Below, in pieces: positions 50,928-59,530 of a stretch of DNA of 64,000 bases (the stretch's first letter is position 1; every line of letters starts with the position of its first letter). Location of the stretch: NCBI RefSeq assembly GCF_030020805.1, contig NZ_CP125098.1, positions 7,134,001-7,198,000 on the forward strand, in the 5' to 3' direction. This DNA comes from Paenibacillus sp. RC67 (GTDB lineage Bacteria; Bacillota; Bacilli; Paenibacillales; NBRC-103111). The notes beneath the pieces were generated by a model. It searched no databases, was not told where the DNA came from, and was given only the letters and a program-made list of their open reading frames with translations. The translations under genes and the position numbers were made by a program.

Positions 50928-51098
50928 ATGTCATTGTCTTCGACTGTACATACTAAAAGTCAGGATATGAATTGGTTTCACCTGATGATCGCCGCCCGTG
51001 ATTCGGGACTTTCTACAGAGGAAGTCCGGCAATTTTTCAATGAATGTAAAAAAACAAATATAAAGATGAAAAACGCCCATAACCAAGAAGAAGAATAA
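50928..51098 (+). CDS. SinI-like antirepressor
   Basis: 56 residues from ATG 50928 with AGGAGGG 7-8 bases upstream. The central helix pair QDMNWFHLMIAARDSGLSTEEVRQFFNE aligns with the SinI domain of Bacillus SinI (EWVELMVEAKEANISPEEIRKYL). In Bacillus, SinI binds SinR through this domain and prevents DNA binding. It lies 141 bases before a SinR-like gene but is separated from it by a terminator, so the two are separate units. The partner could be the SinR-like protein at 51240 or at 59531. Confidence 0.72.
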   Translation: MSLSSTVHTKSQDMNWFHLMIAARDSGLSTEEVRQFFNECKKTNIKMKNAHNQEEE

Positions 51099-51110
51099 GC
51101 TGTTTTTTAT

Positions 51111-51137
51111 AGAATCTGCGGATTCTTCTTTTTTTAA
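51111..51137 (+). terminator. Terminator of the SinI-like gene
   Basis: AGAATC, TGCG, GATTCT then TCTTTTTTT. Short stem but a strong T run. Confidence 0.7.
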
Positions 51138-51143
51138 TATATT

Positions 51144-51157
51144 TGAAAGCGATTACA
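51144..51157 (+). promoter_or_regulatory. Candidate cre (CcpA) site upstream of the SinR-like gene
   Basis: TGAAAGCGATTACA matches the cre consensus TGWAARCGYTWNCW at 13 of 14 positions, 26 bases before the -35 of the sinR-like promoter. It suggests carbon control of the regulator. Confidence 0.45.
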
Positions 51158-51182
51158 ATAAATAAAAGAGACGGCTTATTAT

Positions 51183-51210
51183 TTGTTAAACTATAATAAT
51201 ACTATATAAT
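51183..51210 (+). promoter_or_regulatory. Sigma-A promoter of the SinR-like gene
   Basis: TTGTTA (51183-51188), 16-base spacer, TATAAT (51205-51210), 30 bases before the ATG. Confidence 0.6.
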
Positions 51211-51239
51211 TGACGAAAGAGCATAAAGGGGTCACGACC

Positions 51240-51572
51240 ATGTTTGGCAAAAAAGTCAAGGAATTGCGTTTGGCGCAAGGGCTTTCTCTCTCTGAGCTGG
51301 CAGAGAAGGCAGGTGTGGCCAAATCGTATTTGAGTTCGATAGAGAGAGACCTGAGATCGAATCCATCGGTTCATTTTCTGGAAAAAATCAGTCAGGTGCT
51401 GGGGGTTTCAGTAGAAACCTTACTGCATAATGAAACCACCCCTCAAGGACAGCTCGATGAGGAGTGGTTGGAGCTGTTACGGGAAGCGAAAGCTTCCGGC
51501 GTCAGCAAGGAGCAGTTTGCGGAATTTGTGGAATTCAACAAATGGCGCAACTCGCGCAGCAAACCAGAATAG
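51240..51572 (+). CDS. SinR-like transcriptional repressor (copy 1)
   Basis: 110 residues from ATG 51240, AAAGGGG upstream; the frame is open to 51210, which is the -10 element. XRE helix-turn-helix (LSLSELAEKAGVAKSYLSSIERDLRSNPSVHFLEKISQVLGV) and a C-terminal SinI-type dimerisation helix pair (LDEEWLELLREAKASGVSKEQFAEFVEFNK). This two-domain layout is that of SinR. In Bacillus SinR represses matrix genes. A paralogue is encoded at 59531-59842, and the exopolysaccharide operon lies between them. Terminator downstream. Confidence 0.85.
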   Translation: MFGKKVKELRLAQGLSLSELAEKAGVAKSYLSSIERDLRSNPSVHFLEKISQVLGVSVETLLHNETTPQGQLDEEWLELLREAKASGVSKEQFAEFVEFNKWRNSRSKPE

Positions 51573-51595
51573 CCCGCTAGCATGGGCATTGCTGG

Positions 51596-51622
51596 AAGTC
51601 CTTTCTTCAGGAAGGGCTTTTT
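51596..51622 (+). terminator. Terminator of the SinR-like gene 1
   Basis: AAGTCCTT, TCTTC, AGGAAGGGCTT then TTT. It overlaps the end of the convergent glycoside hydrolase gene. Confidence 0.65.
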
Positions 51623-53826
51623 ATCTGTTCGAACGCTTTTTTCATAAGATCATAGCTTTGCTTCAATGTTTCGTGATATTCGACCTTATCCCAGACAGGC
51701 CAGCTGTAGATGGGCAGCTTAGATACAGCAACGGTCTCGGCAGCTGCTTCCCCTGCTCCAGTCGGAACACTTTGTTCGCTTCGCTGCTGAATCCACGGAA
51801 GAATACGGATGCCTTGGGCGGTTGTCGCGGTCAGCTTTCCGTCCTTCTCTTCGTAGCTCATGACCTGTAAGGAGCTCGGATCGGTAAAGCCTAACAGCAT
51901 CCAGGGGATGCGCATTTCGACTATATTTCCTTTGGCCTGCCACATGGCGAGAGAATTGAAATCCGGTGAGGTGCGGTTTGTTGTGCCTCTAACTAAGTGG
52001 CCGGCTGGCACATCCTCGAACGGATGGTATTTCGTCGAGTCAGGAGGAATCATCTCCAATCCGACAGCCAGTTTCCAAGGGTTAAACACACCGGAATCCT
52101 CCTTCATCTCCTCTGGCTTCACCTGAAGCATGCCGTACAGCTTCCCATATAATCGGGTGTGAAAATCATAATTGGACGCGATCTTCACTTCACTTTCGTT
52201 ATCTTTGCCTAAAGTGATGAGCGTCTCCAGACCTTCGTCTAATTGACGTCCGCCAAGCTCCTTCGCATGCTTGTTGCCACCGGGAACCGTATCCACTCCC
52301 AGATTCAACAGCTCATGCTCGGGATCAAATGGCTTGTCGAGCTCCGCCAGAATATACACATAAGCTTCATCATGCGTCATAGTTATCGATTTATAGCCCG
52401 GGTAGGACCCTTGAAGCACTTGCTTGTCCTCGGCCTTGAGCTTGTTCCAATCGCTGCTGTCGCCGTCGATGTTAAGCACTCCCTCCTTGCCGGTCGCTTC
52501 CGCAACAAGTCCGAAATACTGCTCATTCGTAAGCACATTGTGCCAATATTTACGACGTGCCTGAGGGATTTCGAATTCCATCGTGTTCCATGTCCGCTTG
52601 AACCATTCATCCTGCCATGAAAATACAATGCCCCCGGCCATCCCCTCGGCATGAATATCCTGCAGCAGCGATGCGTTAATCCGTCCTTGCTCGACTTCGT
52701 CATGCCCGCCCTGATTGCGGTCCATGTTAGCCAGATGGCCGATACCTAAGGAGGATGGGACACCGAACTCCGTGATCATGACAGGAAGCCCCTTATGGTA
52801 CGCCTTCAATTGGTGCAGGTAGCTTCGGTAGGTGTTGAAGGTTCCGTCCTCATTCTTGACATCTTGCAAAGTCGTATCTAACCGGAAGAAGTCCGGATAA
52901 TACGGATAGACGTGAAACGATGCGAAGTAACCACCCTGCCAGCCGGTAGCATCGATATGGGTCGCATCTACACTGGACATGTCTTCCTGTATGAGAATTT
53001 CTCCAGGGTGCTTTAAAGGATCGGTTGTCACCCAGTTCGTGAATGTCAGCGGATGCTTCCAGCCATTTTGCTCTTCCTGCACAGCTAGATGGTCCAGCAG
53101 GCGCGCCAGCCAATTTTCGAATGGACTCGCCTCAGGCTTGGCGGATATAAAGGTGCCTTGGTATCCGATTTTGTCCTTATGCTTATCGTTGGTGTTCTTC
53201 ACCATATTCGGTTCCCATTCTGTGCCCAGATGCCAGGCTAGCAGATAAGGACCCGCGTTGGAACGATATTCACCGCTGGCTTTGCCGAAGCGCTCCGGAA
53301 TTTCGATCGTCCCATAGACAGCGCCGACAGCCAATGTAATTTCATTCTCAAATTGCTGGTAGATGTCGTCCAAATAAGCATCTTTTTTCTCGATTAATTC
53401 TTCCTCGGGCGTCCAGACACCCTGGATAAAATAAAGCGGATTGTCCGCATGCTTCTGATTGTATTCCACTAGGGCTTCATAAAAAACCGGGGATAGAATG
53501 GTGTATACCCTAATGGTATTGGAGCCAAGCTGCTGAATTTGCTGGAACCATTTCAAATAGGTTTCCTTGGCTATAGGCAGCTCCCCAGGGTCATGCCCCG
53601 GCAGCGCTGCGCCTACGTTGACTCCTTTTGCGAAAAAAGGAGTCCATTGCTGTTTATCGTACATTTCGATGTGGTCATCCTGGGTGCGAAACTTGATGTG
53701 CGATCCGTCGGAGCTCTTCATGCTCTCGACCTTCTTGGCAGGCCAATAGTGCCAGATGAGGGTGCCGACGAGAACAACCGCAATCAGGCGCAGCAGCCAG
53801 GTGACGGGGAAGCGTGTACCCTTCAT
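51607..53826 (-). CDS. Membrane-anchored glycoside-hydrolase-like protein (clan GH-A type)
   Basis: 739 residues. An N-terminal signal anchor (WLLRLIAVVLVGTLIWHYW), then a TIM-barrel catalytic domain. The two candidate carboxylates are Glu203 in AWHLGTEWEPN and Glu353 in PVMITEFGVPS, at the strand-4 and strand-7 positions of clan GH-A (GH2/GH5-like). A C-terminal ~270-residue beta-rich domain follows (IDGDSSDWNKLKAEDKQ...), resembling carbohydrate-binding or dockerin-like DOMON/CBM9 modules. It likely trims or releases the polysaccharide made by the operon. The substrate is unknown. Last gene of the operon; a 204-base inverted-repeat element separates it from the upstream gene. Confidence 0.75.
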   Translation of the reverse strand: MKGTRFPVTWLLRLIAVVLVGTLIWHYWPAKKVESMKSSDGSHIKFRTQDDHIEMYDKQQWTPFFAKGVNVGAALPGHDPGELPIAKETYLKWFQQIQQLGSNTIRVYTILSPVFYEALVEYNQKHADNPLYFIQGVWTPEEELIEKKDAYLDDIYQQFENEITLAVGAVYGTIEIPERFGKASGEYRSNAGPYLLAWHLGTEWEPNMVKNTNDKHKDKIGYQGTFISAKPEASPFENWLARLLDHLAVQEEQNGWKHPLTFTNWVTTDPLKHPGEILIQEDMSSVDATHIDATGWQGGYFASFHVYPYYPDFFRLDTTLQDVKNEDGTFNTYRSYLHQLKAYHKGLPVMITEFGVPSSLGIGHLANMDRNQGGHDEVEQGRINASLLQDIHAEGMAGGIVFSWQDEWFKRTWNTMEFEIPQARRKYWHNVLTNEQYFGLVAEATGKEGVLNIDGDSSDWNKLKAEDKQVLQGSYPGYKSITMTHDEAYVYILAELDKPFDPEHELLNLGVDTVPGGNKHAKELGGRQLDEGLETLITLGKDNESEVKIASNYDFHTRLYGKLYGMLQVKPEEMKEDSGVFNPWKLAVGLEMIPPDSTKYHPFEDVPAGHLVRGTTNRTSPDFNSLAMWQAKGNIVEMRIPWMLLGFTDPSSLQVMSYEEKDGKLTATTAQGIRILPWIQQRSEQSVPTGAGEAAAETVAVSKLPIYSWPVWDKVEYHETLKQSYDLMKKAFEQIKSPS

Positions 53827-53854
53827 GGCTTTAAACTCCTTATCTACTCGAGTC

Positions 53855-54058
53855 TGTCGAAAAACCTGAAAATCTGAAAATTGCTTAGGTCCCCCTGTGG
53901 GTTACCCCCTTCCGGCCGCTGTTGTTCTCGGAAAATTTTGATTACATTCGCTTTATAGCGGGGGATTTTCCGAGAACAAAGGCGAACGCTATCGCTCCTA
54001 CAGGGGATACCCCACCTATCACCTTTCGCATATTTCCGTAGGATAGGGTTTTTCAACA
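53855..54058. mobile_element. MITE-like element inserted in the exopolysaccharide operon
   Basis: 204 bases. Terminal inverted repeats TGTCGAAAAACC (53855-53866) and GGTTTTTCAACA (54047-54058), 11 of 12 complementary. Inside, a perfect 15-base inverted repeat TTGTTCTCGGAAAAT / ATTTTCCGAGAACAA (53922-53936, 53965-53979). It encodes no protein. All other gaps in the operon are 59 bases or less or are overlaps, so this insert is conspicuous. No obvious target duplication. A transposon-derived repeat or an extragenic palindromic repeat are both possible. Confidence 0.6.
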
Positions 54059-54085
54059 AGCTGATCTAACTCCTATTCTCTTCAA

Positions 54086-54901
54086 TTAAGCCAGCAATCT
54101 TCGCAGGCGAGCCTCCAGCTCCACAGGCGAGAACGGCTTGCGGATAATGTCTGCGACGCCGAGCTCGAAGCATTTGTATACGTCCTGCTCAACGCCCAGA
54201 TCGGTCATCACAACGACTTGGCAGTCTGGAGCTTGCTCCGATTGCGATACGCGGTGAATGAGCTGGTATCCGTCGAGTGCGGGCAGCATCAGCTCTGTAA
54301 GAACCAGATTAGGCTTAACGGCTTCGATGAGCCGCAGCCCTTCCAAGCCATCCTGCGCGGGATGAACATCGTACCCTTGGTGGCCGAGACGCATATGGAG
54401 GAAATCCTGCAGATCCCCATTCGGCTCAACCATGACGATGCTTGGGGCTGCAGCTCCGACCGGCTGTCCTGAATAGATGGCGATTTCATGATTCATACGG
54501 CCTGCTTCTTCTGTCAGGGCTTTGAAATCACCAAGTGCCTCCTTCGTGAGCTGAGAGCTCTCAGGGAAGCTTGCTACCGCAAGACTACCGGACAGAAACC
54601 CGGCATCTTGAAGGAACGCTTTTACTGTTATGGCCAAATAATGGGTGAAGGACAGTGATTGTCCTGGAAGCAATAGGGTGAGCAGCTCTTCATCCGCTTC
54701 ATATGTGGACAGCACCATCAAGTTCAAATCCTCCATCTTCAAACGCGTTTCCAAATCCTGCAGCTCTATAGCTCGCAAGAGACGGGAATGAGCAATAATC
54801 ACCCCGCAGCTGTTCCACCCTGCAGAGGATTGCAGCACTTGATTGATTTGATGATAAAGACGGTCTGACCCTACGGATTGAGATAACAAAGAGGTTTTCA
54901 T
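54086..54901 (-). CDS. Degenerate GGDEF-receiver protein
   Basis: 271 residues. Residues 1-145 resemble a diguanylate cyclase domain with a lost signature: YEADEE (67-72) replaces GG(D/E)EF, while LAVASFPESSQLTKEAL keeps the later GVASFP strand. Residues 155-271 form a receiver (IVMVEPNGD...KPF) where the phosphoacceptor aspartate is Glu203 (LVLTELMLPALDG); Lys255 and Thr233 are kept. So neither cyclase activity nor normal phosphorylation is expected. No RxxD inhibitory site is visible before the altered motif. It lies between the glycosyltransferase and the glycoside-hydrolase-like gene and probably regulates polysaccharide synthesis by binding. Confidence 0.7.
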   Translation of the reverse strand: MKTSLLSQSVGSDRLYHQINQVLQSSAGWNSCGVIIAHSRLLRAIELQDLETRLKMEDLNLMVLSTYEADEELLTLLLPGQSLSFTHYLAITVKAFLQDAGFLSGSLAVASFPESSQLTKEALGDFKALTEEAGRMNHEIAIYSGQPVGAAAPSIVMVEPNGDLQDFLHMRLGHQGYDVHPAQDGLEGLRLIEAVKPNLVLTELMLPALDGYQLIHRVSQSEQAPDCQVVVMTDLGVEQDVYKCFELGVADIIRKPFSPVELEARLRRLLA

Positions 54902-54960
54902 ATAGGTTCACTCCATTTCGTTTTGAGAGTTGATTGAGATGTTAATAAGTAAGCAAGCAA

Positions 54961-56424
54961 TCAGATGGCTTGTGCCTTCGAAGCTTTGGATTCTGGAACG
55001 GAAACACCTGCTTTTGCCGTGTCCCCTGTCGCCCAGCTGCGCCGAACCATGTTCCCCCAGCCTTTGTTTCTCCGGATATAATCCCAATGGCCGTGCAATT
55101 TCCACCAAGCGTTCAATGGGTCAAAATAAATAGAAATGATGACGGACAATCCCAGAATGCGGAGCAAACTCGGGCCGCTGACCTTCCGTCCCATAGCCAT
55201 TTCTTCGATGATGAGAGAGCCGAGAGTAAATACGAGCCCAATTAGCAGGTTCGCAAGCAGAAAAACGAGCAGTACCGGCAGCTGTGTCATATCCATCAGT
55301 ACATAGCCGACTAGCGCAGCCAATCCGGATAAACGAATGTAGGGACTAATCGTCTCGTACAAAATGGTATAAGGCAGCGACAGCCAGCCAATAACCTTGT
55401 ATTTCGGGATAAAAAGCATCGAACGGAATCGGATCACGTTCCATAAAGTTCCCCGGATCCAGCGGCGGCGCTGCGAACCCAGAATACTCAGCGTATCCGG
55501 CGCCTGCGTCCAGCAAACGGCATCGGGGCAAAAGATGATTTTATAAGGCAAATTCTGTGCGAGTTTATGCCGGTGCAGCTTCATGACGATATTCATGTCC
55601 TCGCCAGGACATTCGTCTTCATAGCCGCCGACTTCAATCAGGCAGTCCTTACGGAACAGTCCGAAGGCTCCGGATACGATCAAGAGCCCGTTCACAGAGC
55701 TCCAGCCGATTCGCCCACCAAGGAAAGCCTTCATGTATTCCACGTATTGCAGGGCGGGAAGCCATTTGCTCGGCAAGCGAACGGAGGTGACGCGACCGTC
55801 CTCTACCGTGCTGCCATTGGCGATGCGCACATTGCCGCCGATTGCAATATGCTCCTCCGGATTTTCCATGTAAACCTTGACCAAGCGGATGAGCGCATCT
55901 TTTTCCAATAAGCTGTCGGCATCAATGGTCGCCACAAGAGGGTATTGGGCAACGTTGATGCCAGCGTTCAATGCGTCCGCTTTGCCTCCATTCGCTTTAT
56001 CAATGACGATCAATTTCGGATACAGTGGGTTATGATACATGCCCAGAATCGGCTTGGAATCAACGTGAGTTTGATAATGAGTCAAGCGGTTCGACTTCAA
56101 GTCGAACTCCTCTATCAATACCTGCAAGGTGCGGTCACGGGAACCGTCATTAATCACAATGATCTCGTAGACCGGAAACTCAAGCAGCATCAATGAGCGT
56201 ACGCTCTCAATAATCGTGAGCTCCTCATTATGGGAAGGCACCAGAATTGATACGGGAGGCACGTGCTCGGAGCCTGCGAGCTCCCTGTATCGGGAGTACA
56301 TGGTGCTTTTGACCAGCGATAGCATTTTCCGATGGGATACAGCCAGGATGAACATGTACAGCAGGCTGGACCCGATAATTAAGTAAGTGGCTGCAATACC
56401 ATAATCCAATAAAAATGATCTCAT
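54961..56424 (-). CDS. Processive family-2 glycosyltransferase (poly-hexosamine synthase-like)
   Basis: 487 residues. An N-terminal membrane helix (~10-30), a GT-A domain with VPSHNEE (62-68), Asp93 in INDGSRDRT, DAD (168-170), GED (274-276) and QRRRW (318-322), then about three C-terminal helices. This set of motifs is that of processive synthases such as PgaC/IcaA, NodC or cellulose synthase. Because glmS is in the same operon, a GlcNAc-type polymer is the likely product, but the motif does not prove the sugar. Its ATG overlaps the HEAT-repeat stop by four bases. Confidence 0.85.
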   Translation of the reverse strand: MRSFLLDYGIAATYLIIGSSLLYMFILAVSHRKMLSLVKSTMYSRYRELAGSEHVPPVSILVPSHNEELTIIESVRSLMLLEFPVYEIIVINDGSRDRTLQVLIEEFDLKSNRLTHYQTHVDSKPILGMYHNPLYPKLIVIDKANGGKADALNAGINVAQYPLVATIDADSLLEKDALIRLVKVYMENPEEHIAIGGNVRIANGSTVEDGRVTSVRLPSKWLPALQYVEYMKAFLGGRIGWSSVNGLLIVSGAFGLFRKDCLIEVGGYEDECPGEDMNIVMKLHRHKLAQNLPYKIIFCPDAVCWTQAPDTLSILGSQRRRWIRGTLWNVIRFRSMLFIPKYKVIGWLSLPYTILYETISPYIRLSGLAALVGYVLMDMTQLPVLLVFLLANLLIGLVFTLGSLIIEEMAMGRKVSGPSLLRILGLSVIISIYFDPLNAWWKLHGHWDYIRRNKGWGNMVRRSWATGDTAKAGVSVPESKASKAQAI

Positions 56425-57635
56425 CCGGTTCCTCTTTCTACGAACCGATGGGAATCTGCCGTGACGGGAAGGCTCGTGTAGTTTTGTTGAAAAATCGTTC
56501 GATACAAGCGGGACAGCTCGTTTTGCAGTGGAATTTGCCGCACCTCTTGCGCTGCAGCTGCGGCCGACCGGTCCATCGCCTCATGAATGGCATTCCACAC
56601 CGTGTCCTGAGCAGGTCCCGCTTTCATATCGCGGGCGGTTTCGCACAGAACTTCGAAGCCTTCGAGGCCGAGGTAGACCAAGCTTCTGGCACTGCTATAG
56701 CGTACCTGCCACTGCGGATCGGTAAGTGATGCCTTCAGTGGTTCGATATAGAACAGCAGCTGGTGCTCCCCGACCGCTTGCGCGGCGGCGGCCCTGATCT
56801 CCTCATCAGGATGGCAGAGCAGCTCGCCAACGCGGCCTGAAGGCAGAAGCTGCGGATATTTTAGCAGCAGCTTAGCGGCGCTAATCCTCACATCCACGGC
56901 ATCCGACAGCAGTAAGCGGTCCAGTGCCGCTATGCTGTACGGATGGTTCCCTGCAGACAAGCCGATCAAAGCCAGCTTTAACATCGCTTCGTCCGTTTCA
57001 GTCTCCAATATCCGGGCGTATAGGGGCGCCGGATCCAGCGAAGAGGCGGAAAGGATATCCGCAGTCAGGTGTAAGGCATGGGGATGCCGCTTCAGGAGCA
57101 GCGACATGAGCCGATGCAGCTCGTCCGGCTTCTGAGCACATTTGGCGGCCGCACGTCCGATCACGAACGCGGTCGACTCCGCTGTCTCGCGCTCCAGCAG
57201 CTCCAGCAGCGCTTCGATGCATTCACCGGAGCGCATCACTCCCAAGTGGTAAGCAGCCTCTACACGAACTACGTGCCAAGGACTGTTCAAGCGCCGACGC
57301 TCCATTTCGATCAGCCCCATATCACGACACAAGGTTGTAAGCTTGTCCCGGTGCCGACCGTGGATCGTCTCGATCCATTCCAGCAGCTTGGACTGCACTG
57401 CTCGAAGCTCCACCTGGGTCAAGGAACCTGGCGGAGGCAGCAGAACCTCGGTATCGTCCATCTGGACACTCAAATAGGCGAAATAGTCCTGATGTTTGGC
57501 AAGACTTTGGTTCAGTTGTCTAGTGTTTCTTAAATTGCGGAATCGCAGCAGCCCCAAGACTCCGAAACCACAGGCTATTGCGGCTCCCAGTACGTACAAT
57601 ACGGAAGCCGTTTCTTGTAATGGCTCCATCTCCAT
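56421..57635 (-). CDS. Membrane-anchored HEAT-repeat protein
   Basis: 404 residues. An N-terminal membrane helix (ETASVLYVLGAAIACGFGVLGLL) and then helical HEAT/PBS-lyase-like repeats in the cytoplasm (VRVEAAYHLGVMRSGECIEALLELL, VDVRISAAKLLLKYP, EEIRAAAAQAVGEHQLLFYIEPLKASL, WQVRYSSARSLVYLG). HEAT arrays act as scaffolds. Adjacent to, and overlapping, the glycosyltransferase gene, so it probably anchors or controls the synthase. 32 bases after glmS. Confidence 0.8.
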   Translation of the reverse strand: MEMEPLQETASVLYVLGAAIACGFGVLGLLRFRNLRNTRQLNQSLAKHQDYFAYLSVQMDDTEVLLPPPGSLTQVELRAVQSKLLEWIETIHGRHRDKLTTLCRDMGLIEMERRRLNSPWHVVRVEAAYHLGVMRSGECIEALLELLERETAESTAFVIGRAAAKCAQKPDELHRLMSLLLKRHPHALHLTADILSASSLDPAPLYARILETETDEAMLKLALIGLSAGNHPYSIAALDRLLLSDAVDVRISAAKLLLKYPQLLPSGRVGELLCHPDEEIRAAAAQAVGEHQLLFYIEPLKASLTDPQWQVRYSSARSLVYLGLEGFEVLCETARDMKAGPAQDTVWNAIHEAMDRSAAAAAQEVRQIPLQNELSRLYRTIFQQNYTSLPVTADSHRFVERGTG

Positions 57636-57667
57636 ACGTTTCTCTCCTCCAGCAGCATGCTGTATTT

Positions 57668-59497
57668 TTATTCTACTGTAACGCTTTTGGCTAAATTTCG
57701 TGGCTTATCCACATCGTTGCCTCTAAGCGATGCAGTATAGTAAGCCAATAGCTGCAGCGGAACCACGCTAACGGCAGGAGTCAGCAGGCTGTGGGTATAC
57801 GGCACATAAATGACGTGATCCGCTGTCTTGGCAAGCTCCATATTGCCTTCTAACGCAATAGCAATAACGTAAGCTCCCCGCGCTTTGACTTCTTTGATAT
57901 TGCTGATGGTTTTCTCCATCAGCCGGTCATCGGTGGCCAAGGCAATGACGGGGGTTCCATCTTCGATCAGGGCGAGCGATCCGTGCTTCAGCTCACCTGC
58001 GGCATAAGCTTCCGAATGAATATACGAAATTTCTTTCAGCTTGAGAGAGGCTTCCATCGCGACGCAGTAATCCAGTCCCCGACCGATAAAGAACAGATGC
58101 TCATGGCGGGTAATCTGGTGAGCAAGCTGTTCAATAGGCTCTAGGTGCAGGAAAATATTTTCCACCTGCATAGGCAGCCGTTCCAGCATAGCCAGCATCT
58201 CGATCTGTGTTACCTTATCGATCGAGCTTCGCGCTTCCGCCATGTACAGTCCGAGCAAATAAAAGCCGATCAGCTGTGTCGTATAGGCTTTGGTTGAGGC
58301 GACAGCAATTTCCGGACCTGCCAGCGTGAACAGGACATCGTCGGCTTCACGCGCGACAGAGCTGCCGACCACATTCGTAATAGCTAGAATGCGAGCCCCA
58401 TTCGCCTTCGCTTCGCGCATGGCAGCGAGCGTATCGGCGGTTTCACCGGACTGGCTGACAGCAATGACCAGTGTAGATTCCGGAATGACGGGCATCCGGT
58501 ACCGATACTCCGACGCCAAATCGATCTCCACGGGAAGGCGGGTCAGCCGCTCGATGACTGTTTTGCCGACCAGCCCCGCATGATAAGCGGTTCCGCAAGC
58601 TACGATATGGATTTGCTTAATAGAGCGGACCTGATCCTCCGTTAGCTGTACCCCCGGCAATACGATCTTCTGAAGGTCCTCGTCAATTCTTCCGCGCATT
58701 GTATCCCGGTATGCCCTCGGCTGTTCGTGAATCTCCTTCAGCATGAACGTATCGAAGCCGTTCTTCTCAGCCATCAACAAGTCCCAGTCAATGTGAAACA
58801 GCTGTGTTGCGATAAAATTGCCTTCCAAGGTCATCAGATCGACCCCTTCGCGGGTTAATACGGCCATTTCACCATCCTTCAAGATGTAGACATCCCGCGT
58901 GTATTCCAATATGGCCGGAATATCTGATCCAATGAAATTCTCGCCATGACCGACGCCTATAATTAGCGGACTTGCGTTCCGCACCGCGACCAGCTTGTCC
59001 GGCTCATAGGCCGATAACACGGCAATGGCGTAGGCGCCCCTAATTCGTGAAGTCGCTTGGCGAACAGCCTGTATCAGGCTGCCTTCATAATAATGGGCAA
59101 TCAGATGGGATAATACTTCCGTATCCGTTTCGGATACAAAGGTATAGCCGAGCATCTCAAGCTCTTCCTTCAGCTGCATATGATTTTCAATAATGCCGTT
59201 ATGTACGACAGAGATGGTCCGATCCTTGTCTGTATGAGGATGGGAATTTTCATCTGAGGGCTTGCCGTGGGTCGCCCATCGTGTATGGCCTATACCTGCA
59301 GAGCCCTCCAGAGGCTCGAATTGCAGCCTATGCTCCAGCTCGGTAATTCTTCCCTTCGCTTTGTTCAGCTTCAGACCTGTATCGGTATAAATAGCCACTC
59401 CGGCCGAGTCATACCCACGATACTCCAGTTTTTTCAATCCTTCCAAAAGAATCGGCTGTGAATCTCTACTGCCGATATAACCTACAATACCGCACAT
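57668..59497 (-). CDS. glmS: Glutamine:fructose-6-phosphate aminotransferase (GlmS), probable operon-specific copy
   Basis: 609 residues, full length. N-terminal glutaminase with Cys2 (MCGIVGYIGSRDSQPILLEGLKKLEYRGYDSAG), then two SIS isomerase domains (VAVSQSGETADTLAAM near 340, and the second with HGSLALIED). It makes glucosamine-6-phosphate, the entry to UDP-GlcNAc. Only 33 bases separate it from the SinR-like gene, so the ~170-base glmS ribozyme usual in Firmicutes cannot lie directly upstream, and I see no copy nearby. It may be a second glmS supplying this operon. ATG with GAGGAGG upstream. Confidence 0.9.
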   Translation of the reverse strand: MCGIVGYIGSRDSQPILLEGLKKLEYRGYDSAGVAIYTDTGLKLNKAKGRITELEHRLQFEPLEGSAGIGHTRWATHGKPSDENSHPHTDKDRTISVVHNGIIENHMQLKEELEMLGYTFVSETDTEVLSHLIAHYYEGSLIQAVRQATSRIRGAYAIAVLSAYEPDKLVAVRNASPLIIGVGHGENFIGSDIPAILEYTRDVYILKDGEMAVLTREGVDLMTLEGNFIATQLFHIDWDLLMAEKNGFDTFMLKEIHEQPRAYRDTMRGRIDEDLQKIVLPGVQLTEDQVRSIKQIHIVACGTAYHAGLVGKTVIERLTRLPVEIDLASEYRYRMPVIPESTLVIAVSQSGETADTLAAMREAKANGARILAITNVVGSSVAREADDVLFTLAGPEIAVASTKAYTTQLIGFYLLGLYMAEARSSIDKVTQIEMLAMLERLPMQVENIFLHLEPIEQLAHQITRHEHLFFIGRGLDYCVAMEASLKLKEISYIHSEAYAAGELKHGSLALIEDGTPVIALATDDRLMEKTISNIKEVKARGAYVIAIALEGNMELAKTADHVIYVPYTHSLLTPAVSVVPLQLLAYYTASLRGNDVDKPRNLAKSVTVE

Positions 59498-59530
59498 TAT
59501 TTACTCCTCCTCATGGTTGTTTTAATGAAA

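Noticed and set aside
54086..54901. Active diguanylate cyclase
   Set aside because: The signature is YEADEE instead of GG(D/E)EF and the metal-binding context is lost, so catalysis is not expected.
59498..59530. glmS ribozyme in front of glmS
   Set aside because: Only 33 bases separate glmS from the preceding gene; no ribozyme core of the expected length or sequence could fit, and none was seen in the upstream SinR-like gene.
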